A stretch of DNA of 5,183 nt, from assembly GCA_965371355.1 (NCBI GenBank), contig CBDUYD010000191.1, positions 1 to 5,183 on the forward strand. The letters are read 5' to 3'. A program made the translations under genes and the position numbers. Of the stretch, positions 1 to 5,183 are shown in pieces (within the stretch, counting starts at the first letter, position 1; each line of letters begins with the position of its first letter). The DNA is from JASJHI01 sp965371355 (GTDB taxonomy: Bacteria; Actinomycetota; Acidimicrobiia; Acidimicrobiales; Ilumatobacteraceae). The notes below the pieces were generated by a model. It saw only the letters and a list, made by a program, of their open reading frames with translations, was not told the DNA's origin and searched no databases.

Positions 1-11
1 CCTCTCACCTG

Positions 12-61
12 CCGTTCTGTGTGCGGATCTTCCCGCTGAGCGCGATCCGGCGCACGTTTTT
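12..61. repeat. 50-bp direct repeat, copy 1
   Basis: This is the first of two near-identical 50-bp units, each beginning CCGTTCTGTGTG and ending in TTTTT. The second unit starts 61 bp later, and I count only two differences in 50 positions (G50 versus A111, G56 versus A117). The unit contains an interrupted palindrome: GTGCGGATC (21-29) can pair with GATCC (44-48) plus GCAC (52-55), leaving a 3-nt bulge (49-51) and a 14-nt loop (30-43). Within the loop, CGC-TGA-GCG (34-42) could form a small extra stem. The repeat is seen directly in the sequence. Its function is not known to me. Confidence 0.93.
20..61 (+). terminator. candidate intrinsic terminator (repeat copy 1)
   Basis: A bulged stem of about nine to ten base pairs (20-29 with 44-56) is followed by TTTTT at 57-61, the arrangement of a rho-independent terminator for rightward transcription. 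It would end a transcript arriving from a convergent gene left of the window, which cannot be seen. Read on the minus strand, the same stem has no following T-run. The 3-nt bulge and 14-nt loop make it weaker than a classical terminator. Confidence 0.4.
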
Positions 62-72
62 CCGGAGGGCGA

Positions 73-122
73 CCGTTCTGTGTGCGGATCTTCCCGCTGA
101 GCGCGATCCGACGCACATTTTT
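73..122. repeat. 50-bp direct repeat, copy 2
   Basis: This is the second copy of the 50-bp unit, separated from the first by an 11-bp spacer (62-72, containing the palindrome TCCGGA). It ends 23 bp from the stop codon of the minus-strand gene. The hairpin arms are preserved exactly: 82-90 pairs with 105-109 and 113-116. The two changes from copy 1 fit the fold, because A111 lies in the bulge and A117 turns a G-U pair at the stem base (T20/G56) into an A-U pair (T81/A117). That pattern suggests the RNA or DNA hairpin may matter, but two changes are weak evidence for covariation. Confidence 0.93.
81..122 (+). terminator. candidate intrinsic terminator (repeat copy 2)
   Basis: This is the same hairpin as in copy 1 (81-90 with 105-117), closed by an extra A-U pair and followed by TTTTT at 118-122. 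Together the two copies would form a tandem terminator for rightward transcripts, protecting the opposing minus-strand gene. For leftward transcripts from that gene the stem forms but has no U-tract, so bidirectional action is only possible if stem strength alone suffices, as has been suggested for high-GC actinobacteria. Confidence 0.4.
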
Positions 123-145
123 GGGAGATTTGGTGGGTAGAGGGG

Positions 146-2467
146 TCAGGCCATCGCGACCAGCGCGGCGTTGACGATCTGCTGTGGGAGCAGATCGAAC
201 AGCTCATACAGATCGTGGATGGTTCCCGACTCGCCGAACCGGTCGACGCCGATCGGCACGGTCCTCGCGCCGAACACCCCACCGAGCCACGACAGGTGGT
301 GCGACGCCGCATCGTGCACCGTGACGATCGGCAGCCGGCGCTCGTCGGGGGCGAGCAGATTGGCGAGATGATGCCGGTTCTCGGTGGGCCGCGCGCCACG
401 GGCCGCCGCCCTCAGCTCCGAGCGCCAACTGCGGAACAGTCGGTCCGAACTCGTGACGTCGAGCACGAGCGCGCCGACCCCCTCCTGCTCGAGTTCGGCG
501 GCCGCCGCGAGCACCTCGGACACCACCGGACCGCACGTCGCGAGAACCACGTCGGGCGGCCCATTCGCTTCGCGCAACCGGTAGCCACCCGCCAGCACCT
601 CCGACCGGAGCTCCGCTTCACCCAGGCGCGCGACCGCCTCGGCGAACGGTGTCTGGTCGATCGGGCGGGTGGACAGCCTGAGGTACAGCGAATCGCCATC
701 GGGATAGCCGAGCCGTTGCAGGCCGTCGCAGAGCAACCAGTCGGTGGCTGCCGCGAACGCCGGCTCGGCATAGGTCAGCCCCGGCAGTTCGAGACCGATC
801 GACGGCGTGATGCTCGACTGGTGGGCGCCACCCTCGGGCGCCAGGGTGACGCCGGCCGGGGTGCCGGCGACGATGAACCGCGCACCGTTGTAGAGCGCGT
901 AGATCAGCGCATCGAGGCCGCGGCACACGAACGGGTCGTACACGGTGCCGATCGGGAGCAGTTGCTCACCGTGCAGCTCGTGGCCGAGGCCGAGTGCGTG
1001 CAGTGCGAGGAACATGTTCATCTCGCTGATGCCCAGTTCGATGTGCTGGCCGGTGGGCGTCTGCTCCCACTTGAGCAGCCGGTCGGAGCCGAGGTAGTCG
1101 GGTCGGTCGTGCGGTGTGAACACACCCATCTTGTTGATCCAGCCGCCGAGGTTCGTCGAGACGCTCACATCGGGCGAGGTGGTGACGATCCGTTCGGCGA
1201 CCTTGTCGATCTCGGCGAGCGACGTCAGCACGCGCCCGAAGGTCTCCTGGGTACTCGTCGGCCGCGCGACCCGGACACCGACCGAATCGGGCACGGGCAG
1301 GGTCGGCCGCGGGACGGGCGGCACGTTGTTGTGCCGTCTGCCGGCCTCGGCGCACATGACCCCCTCCGGCGAGTCCGCTGCGAAGCGGTCCCATTCGTCG
1401 TCGGGCGTGACGCCGAGTTCGTCGCGGAGCGCGTCGATCTGGTCACCCGACAGCAACGCCGAGTGGTTGAGCGGGTCGCCGGCGATCGGCAGGCCCCGGC
1501 CCTTGATCGTGTAGGCGAACACGACGCTGGGTCGCTCGGTCTCGTCGTCGCAGGCACGGAACGCCTCGAGCAGCACATCGAGATCGTGCCCTCCGAGGTT
1601 GGTCACGAGCGGGCGAAGGTCATCGTCGGAGATGTCCGCGACGAACGCGCGCAGTTCGTCGGTCGATTGCTCGACGAACCGTTCGCGCAGCGCGGCACCG
1701 TGGAGGCCGAACAGCGACTGGTAACGCTCGTTCTCCATCTCGTCGATGTGCGCCCGGAGCGCTTCACCGCCCGGAAGCTCGAACGCCGCCTGTAACAGCC
1801 GGCCGTACTTCGCCTCGACGACGTGCCAGCCGGCGCCGTCGAAGAAGTCCATGATCTTCTTGATCTTCTGATCGGGGATCACGCGGTCGAGGCTCTGGCG
1901 GTTGGCGTCGATCACCCACGTCACGTTGCCGAGTCCCTGCAAAGCGGGGTCGGACACCGCCTCCCACACGTTGCCCTCGTCGAGTTCCGCGTCGCCGACG
2001 AGCGCGACGAATCGTGCCGGTCGGTCGGTGACGGGTCCGAACTGGGCCTCGATGAACCGGCGTGCCATCGACGCGAACAGCGGCGCGACCGCGCCGAGCC
2101 CGACCGACCCCGTCGAGAAGTCGGCGACGTCGGGGTCCTTCGTGCGGCTCGGGTAGGCCTGGAGGCCGCCGACCTCGCGCAACCGGGTCAGATACGAGCC
2201 GTCGAGTTCGCCGGTGAGGTACTTGATCGAGTGGAAGACGGGGCTGGCGTGGGGCTTGACGGCGACCTTGTCGTCGCCGGAGAGTACGCCGAACCAGAGC
2301 GCTGTCATGATCGAGACCATCGAGGCCGACGACGCCTGGTGACCGCCCACCTTGACGTCACCGCCCGTGCGCTCGCGGTTGGCGTGGTCGATCATCCTCG
2401 TCGCCAGCCACAGCACGCGCCGCTCGACGCCGGCGAGTACATCGAGGTCGATCCGGTCGGAGGGCAT
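146..2467 (-). CDS. AceE-like (pyruvate dehydrogenase E1 / transketolase family) ThDP-dependent enzyme
   Basis: This 773-residue cytosolic thiamine-diphosphate enzyme resembles homodimeric 2-oxo acid dehydrogenase E1 (AceE) more than classical transketolase. Visible motifs, compared with E. coli AceE from memory, are GGHQASS (H43, like H106), KPHASP (H73, like H142), the Mg/ThDP motif GDAELDE (D159) with DANRQ (N189, Q191) at the same spacing as AceE D230/N260/Q262, an inner-loop H335 (like H407), GISEMN with cofactor-activating E482 (like E571), and H549 in EGGAHQSS (like H640). The pyrimidine-binding domain covers roughly residues 400-600, and a transketolase C-terminal domain follows. The family is usually near 890 residues. 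This protein is shorter, mainly because the N-terminal extension before H43 is missing. The ATG at 2467 is chosen because homology begins there, upstream codons are Arg/Ser-rich antisense to the next gene, and a G-rich weak ribosome site (GGGGG, 4 nt upstream) precedes it. No E2 or E3 gene is adjacent, so the substrate (pyruvate, 2-oxobutyrate or another) is unassigned. Confidence 0.9.
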   Translation of the reverse strand: MPSDRIDLDVLAGVERRVLWLATRMIDHANRERTGGDVKVGGHQASSASMVSIMTALWFGVLSGDDKVAVKPHASPVFHSIKYLTGELDGSYLTRLREVGGLQAYPSRTKDPDVADFSTGSVGLGAVAPLFASMARRFIEAQFGPVTDRPARFVALVGDAELDEGNVWEAVSDPALQGLGNVTWVIDANRQSLDRVIPDQKIKKIMDFFDGAGWHVVEAKYGRLLQAAFELPGGEALRAHIDEMENERYQSLFGLHGAALRERFVEQSTDELRAFVADISDDDLRPLVTNLGGHDLDVLLEAFRACDDETERPSVVFAYTIKGRGLPIAGDPLNHSALLSGDQIDALRDELGVTPDDEWDRFAADSPEGVMCAEAGRRHNNVPPVPRPTLPVPDSVGVRVARPTSTQETFGRVLTSLAEIDKVAERIVTTSPDVSVSTNLGGWINKMGVFTPHDRPDYLGSDRLLKWEQTPTGQHIELGISEMNMFLALHALGLGHELHGEQLLPIGTVYDPFVCRGLDALIYALYNGARFIVAGTPAGVTLAPEGGAHQSSITPSIGLELPGLTYAEPAFAAATDWLLCDGLQRLGYPDGDSLYLRLSTRPIDQTPFAEAVARLGEAELRSEVLAGGYRLREANGPPDVVLATCGPVVSEVLAAAAELEQEGVGALVLDVTSSDRLFRSWRSELRAAARGARPTENRHHLANLLAPDERRLPIVTVHDAASHHLSWLGGVFGARTVPIGVDRFGESGTIHDLYELFDLLPQQIVNAALVAMA

Positions 2468-2503
2468 CACACCCCCATCTTGGCCCGCCCAGCGGCAAAG
2501 CGA

Positions 2504-2520
2504 TCGCACCGTTCGCACCG
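2504..2520. promoter_or_regulatory. direct repeat in divergent spacer, possible operator
   Basis: TCGCACCG occurs twice (2504-2511 and 2513-2520) with a 9-bp period inside the 71-bp spacer between the divergent starts. The first copy overlaps the palindrome GCGATCGC (2500-2507). A repeated 8-mer in so short a shared promoter region could be a binding site controlling both directions. However, high-GC sequence produces such repeats by chance, and no regulator gene is in the window. Confidence 0.25.
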
Positions 2521-2526
2521 CGGCGC

Positions 2527-2532
2527 GATACT
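2527..2532 (+). promoter_or_regulatory. possible -10 element of a leaderless promoter
   Basis: GATACT matches four of six positions of TATAAT and lies 6 nt before the GTG start at 2539, the distance expected if transcription starts at the start codon itself. The start also lacks a spaced Shine-Dalgarno sequence, only GCGAG abutting the GTG, which fits leaderless translation as is common in Actinobacteria. No convincing -35 box is seen about 17 bp upstream. This is an inference from spacing. Confidence 0.25.
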
Positions 2533-2538
2533 CGCGAG

Positions 2539-3813
2539 GTGACGTCGACCACCGACATCGACGCCGCCGTCCTGAACGCGAGACGGGATTACGCGGAGGC
2601 GCGGCCGAACAGTGCCGAGTGGGCCGCCCGCGCCCGTCGGGTGATGCCTGGTGGGAACACCCGGTCGGTACTCCATTTCGAACCGTTTCCGATACGCGCC
2701 GAACGGGCCGAGGGACGGTACCTGTGGGACGTCGACGGCCACCGCTACGTCGATCTGCTCGGCAACTACACCGCCGGCCTGCTCGGGCACTCACCGACAC
2801 CCGTCATCGACGCGGCCCGTGCGGCAATCGCCGGTGGGATCTCACTCGGATCGGTCCACGCGGCCGAGGTCTGCCTCGCCGAACTGCTCGTCGAGCGCTT
2901 CCCGTCGATCGAGAGTGTGCGTTTCACGAACTCCGGCACCGAGGCGAACCTGATGGCGCTGGCACTCGCGACACACCACACCGGCCGATCGAAGATCGTC
3001 GTGTTCCGGCACGGCTATCACGGAGGGGTGTTGTCGTTCGACCGGGACGACAATCCGGTCAATGTGCCCCACGATTGGCTGCTTGTCGACTATGGCGACA
3101 CCGGCGGGGCGCAGGACGCGTTCGATGCGCACGGGTCCGACATCGCCGCGGTCCTCGTCGAGCCGATGCAGGGCGCGGGAGGCTGCATCCCGGGCGACCC
3201 GGCATTTCTCGCGGGGCTGCGCAGCCTCTGCACCGAACACGGTTCGCTGCTCATCTTCGACGAGGTGATGACCTCGCGGTTCTCGACGGGCGGAGCACAG
3301 CTGCTGCTGGCGATCACCCCCGACCTGACCACGCTCGGCAAGTACCTGGCGGGTGGGCTGACCTTCGGTGCCTTCGGCGGGCGGCGGGACCTGATGGCGC
3401 ACTTCGACCGATCGTCGGGCGGGGCGCTCCAGCACGCCGGCACGTTCAACAACAACGTGGCGTCGATGGCCGCGGGCGTAGCAGCGCTGACAGAAGTGCT
3501 CACCGGCGACGTTCTCGACGAGGTCCACGCCCGCGGGGAACGGCTCAGGATGCTCCTCGACGAGACATTCCGCGAGCAGGACGTGGCGCTCTGCGTCACC
3601 GGCATGGGATCGCTGATGAACATTCACGGCCGCGCCGCACCGGTGCGGACGGCGCGCGACCTCGACGGTGCGGACGACCGCATGAAGGAACTGTTCTTCT
3701 TCTCCGCGCTCGAGGCCGGGTTCTACCTCGCGCCACGCGGCTTCATCGCGCTGAGCATCGAGATCACCGACGACGACGTCGACGAGTTCGTCGCCCATGT
3801 GCGAGGCCGGTGA
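2539..3813 (+). CDS. class III PLP-dependent aminotransferase, beta-phenylalanine aminotransferase-like (HemL-related)
   Basis: This 424-residue fold-type I PLP enzyme would act as a cytosolic homodimer. Motifs in order are PGGNTRS (R42), NSGTEAN (131-137, phosphate-binding turn), HGYHGG (158-163), VEPMQGAGG (207-215), FDEVMTSR with D241 that contacts the PLP nitrogen, TTLGK with the Schiff-base lysine K268, GTFNNN (301-306) and APRGF (R400). Automatic annotation might call it glutamate-1-semialdehyde aminomutase, but GTFNNN and the C-terminal APRGFIALS differ from HemL. From memory, length, N-terminus, R42, K268 and R400 match the Variovorax paradoxus beta-phenylalanine aminotransferase (434 residues; R41, K267, R398), where the two arginines bind the substrate carboxylate. 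A beta-amino acid or related amino donor is therefore the best guess. The GTG start fits that homologue's N-terminus. The gene probably forms an operon with the deacylase 33 bp downstream and diverges from the AceE-like gene. Confidence 0.9.
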   Translation: MTSTTDIDAAVLNARRDYAEARPNSAEWAARARRVMPGGNTRSVLHFEPFPIRAERAEGRYLWDVDGHRYVDLLGNYTAGLLGHSPTPVIDAARAAIAGGISLGSVHAAEVCLAELLVERFPSIESVRFTNSGTEANLMALALATHHTGRSKIVVFRHGYHGGVLSFDRDDNPVNVPHDWLLVDYGDTGGAQDAFDAHGSDIAAVLVEPMQGAGGCIPGDPAFLAGLRSLCTEHGSLLIFDEVMTSRFSTGGAQLLLAITPDLTTLGKYLAGGLTFGAFGGRRDLMAHFDRSSGGALQHAGTFNNNVASMAAGVAALTEVLTGDVLDEVHARGERLRMLLDETFREQDVALCVTGMGSLMNIHGRAAPVRTARDLDGADDRMKELFFFSALEAGFYLAPRGFIALSIEITDDDVDEFVAHVRGR

Positions 3814-3846
3814 CCCACCCCGCCGGGCGGCGTGCGAGAATGTCGC

Positions 3847-5183
3847 ATGGCAGCGCACGATCTGATAATCCGCGGCGGATCGGTGATCGACGGCCAAGGC
3901 ACGGCGCCGCGCACGGCCGACGTCGCGATCTCCGACGGCGTGGTCACCGAGGTCGGTCGCGTCACCGCGTCGGCGTCGCGCACGATCGACGCGGACGGTG
4001 CTCTCGTGATCCCCGGCATCGTTGACATCCACGCCCACTACGACGGCCAGGCCACCTGGGACGAGCGGCTTCAGCCGTCGTCGTGGCACGGCGTCACCAC
4101 GGTCGTGATGGGCAACTGCGGCGTCGGGTTCGCACCGGTCGACGACGCCGACCACATAAAGCTGATCGAATTGATGGAGGGCGTCGAGGACATCCCCGGC
4201 GCCGCGCTCGACGAGGGTCTCCCCTGGACCTGGAACAGCTTCGGCGAGTTCCTCGACGCGGTCGATTCGCTGCCCCACGACATCGACTTCGCCGCGCAGG
4301 TCCCCCACGGTGCACTCCGGCTCAACGTGATGGGCGAGCGCGGCGCGAACCACGAGGACGCGACGCCCGATGACATCGCGGCGATGGCCGCTCTCGCCCG
4401 CGAGGGCATCGAGGCAGGTGCGCTCGGCTTCACCACGAGTCGAACCAAGAACCACAAGACGTCGACCGGCGCGTACACGCCCACCCTGACCGCCGCGCCC
4501 GACGAGCTGATCGGCATCGCCGAGGGTGTCGGCGCGGCCGGCACGGGCGTGCTCCAGGTGGTCTCCGATTTCATCGACCCCGATCACGAGTTCGACACCC
4601 TCCGCGCGATGGTCGAACGGTCGGGCCGACCGCTGTCGATCTCGGTAGCCCGGTCGCCGCTCGCACCCGACCACTTCCGGATCATTCTCGACAAGATCTC
4701 GCGGGCGAACGACGACGGCCTCACGATGACCGGTCAGGTCGCGCCGCGCGCGGTGGGTCTGATCCTCGGCCTCGAGTGCACCCTCCATCCATTCCTCACC
4801 AACCCTGTGTACCGCGAGATCGCCGAACGACCGCTCCACGAACGGGTGGCGATGCTCAGCGAGCCGAGCTTCCGCGCCCGACTGCTCGACCACCAGACAG
4901 GTGCGGCCGGCGACAAGCTCGGAGGGAGGCTGATCTCGCGGTTCGATCTCCTCTTCGAGATGACCGACTATCCCGACTACGAACCGTCGCTCGCCGATTC
5001 GATCGCGGCGCGGGCCGAGGCGCAGCACTCGACCGCCGCCGAACTGGCGCTCGACGCGATGCTCGCCGACGACGGCCACGGCCTGCTCTACCTTCCGTTT
5101 CTCAACTACGTCGACGGCAACCTCGACGGGTGCGAGGAGATGCTCACCCATCCGCACACCGTGCCCGGCCTCGCCGACGGCGG
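3847..5183 (+). CDS. N-acyl-D-amino-acid deacylase-like amidohydrolase (3' end outside window)
   Basis: The reading frame stays open from ATG 3847 to the window edge (445 residues); the subfamily is usually about 550-580. It belongs to amidohydrolase family 3, metal-dependent TIM-barrel hydrolases that release amino acids from N-acyl-D-amino acids. Seen features are an N-terminal beta-sandwich piece (LIIRGGSVIDGQG), HAHYDGQ with metal ligands H62 and H64, GNCGVGFAP with C91 (like the bridging Cys96 of Alcaligenes D-aminoacylase), the subfamily signature MEGVEDIPG (110-118), and HPHTVPGLADGG, where D444 would be the catalytic aspartate; the window ends inside this motif. The strand that carries the ISH ligand in D-aminoacylase reads LSISVAR here (V267), so the metal site may differ. 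A GAGA ribosome site (3836-3839) lies 7 nt before the ATG. GTG 3832 is an in-frame alternative start. It is likely co-transcribed with the aminotransferase. Acyl and amino-acid specificity cannot be read from sequence. Confidence 0.88.
   Translation, partial: MAAHDLIIRGGSVIDGQGTAPRTADVAISDGVVTEVGRVTASASRTIDADGALVIPGIVDIHAHYDGQATWDERLQPSSWHGVTTVVMGNCGVGFAPVDDADHIKLIELMEGVEDIPGAALDEGLPWTWNSFGEFLDAVDSLPHDIDFAAQVPHGALRLNVMGERGANHEDATPDDIAAMAALAREGIEAGALGFTTSRTKNHKTSTGAYTPTLTAAPDELIGIAEGVGAAGTGVLQVVSDFIDPDHEFDTLRAMVERSGRPLSISVARSPLAPDHFRIILDKISRANDDGLTMTGQVAPRAVGLILGLECTLHPFLTNPVYREIAERPLHERVAMLSEPSFRARLLDHQTGAAGDKLGGRLISRFDLLFEMTDYPDYEPSLADSIAARAEAQHSTAAELALDAMLADDGHGLLYLPFLNYVDGNLDGCEEMLTHPHTVPGLADG

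Noticed and set aside
12..122. Two repeats read as a minimal CRISPR array
   Set aside because: There are only two units with an 11-bp spacer and a 50-bp repeat. This does not fit CRISPR repeat and spacer lengths, and no cas gene is present.
1..143. Outer inverted arms CCTCTCACC (1-9) and GGTG...AGAGG (132-143) flanking the two repeats
   Set aside because: The pairing needs a 3-nt bulge and involves simple purine/pyrimidine-rich sequence. There are no target-site duplications, so a miniature mobile element is not supported.
215..1795. 526-residue plus-strand open frame opposite the AceE-like gene
   Set aside because: It is antisense to a gene with all catalytic motifs conserved, and its composition is that of a high-GC shadow frame without domains.
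2468..2800. N-terminal extension of the minus-strand AceE-like frame by 111 residues
   Set aside because: The extension is Arg/Ser-rich, has no similarity to the family, and lies largely antisense to the well-supported aminotransferase. Homology begins at the ATG at 2467.
2352..4025. 557-residue plus-strand open frame in another frame
   Set aside because: It is Arg/Pro/Ser-rich, spans three gene boundaries, and overlaps the aminotransferase whose motifs are intact. It is an out-of-frame shadow.
2842..5157. 771-residue minus-strand open frame opposite the aminotransferase and deacylase
   Set aside because: It has the Val/Arg/His/Asp-rich composition typical of the complement of GC-rich genes, shows no recognisable motif, and covers two clear genes on the other strand.

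Overview
This is a high-GC bacterial window with three genes and strong third-position G/C bias. It looks actinobacterial. The AceE-like enzyme, the class III aminotransferase and the 'MEGVEDIPG'-type N-acyl-D-amino-acid deacylase resemble proteins I associate with Actinobacteria, possibly the Acidimicrobiia (Ilumatobacter-like), but that placement is inference from composition and protein style. No rRNA, tRNA, CRISPR array, transposase or phage gene is visible.

Layout: bases 1-145 are non-coding and hold two near-identical 50-bp direct repeats (12-61 and 73-122, period 61 bp). Each folds into a bulged hairpin followed by a run of five T on the + strand. Next is a minus-strand gene (146-2467) for a 773-residue thiamine-diphosphate enzyme of the homodimeric pyruvate dehydrogenase E1 (AceE)/transketolase type. 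A 71-bp divergent spacer (2468-2538) with a short direct repeat and a possible leaderless -10 element separates it from two plus-strand genes. These are a PLP-dependent class III aminotransferase closely resembling the Variovorax beta-phenylalanine aminotransferase (2539-3813) and, 33 bp later, an amidohydrolase of the D-aminoacylase type (3847 to beyond the window end).

Possible shared role: the deacylase would release free amino acids from N-acyl derivatives, the aminotransferase would convert an amino acid (possibly a beta-amino acid) to an oxo acid, and the divergent ThDP enzyme could decarboxylate or transfer from a 2-oxo acid. The first two steps sit in a probable operon. The link to the ThDP enzyme rests only on divergent adjacency. 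No E2/E3 dehydrogenase subunits, regulator or transporter are present in the window.

The points most worth a second look are the tandem structured repeats, the AceE-like enzyme that lacks the N-terminal extension used for E2 docking, the substrate-binding arginines conserved in the aminotransferase, and the apparently altered metal site in the deacylase.
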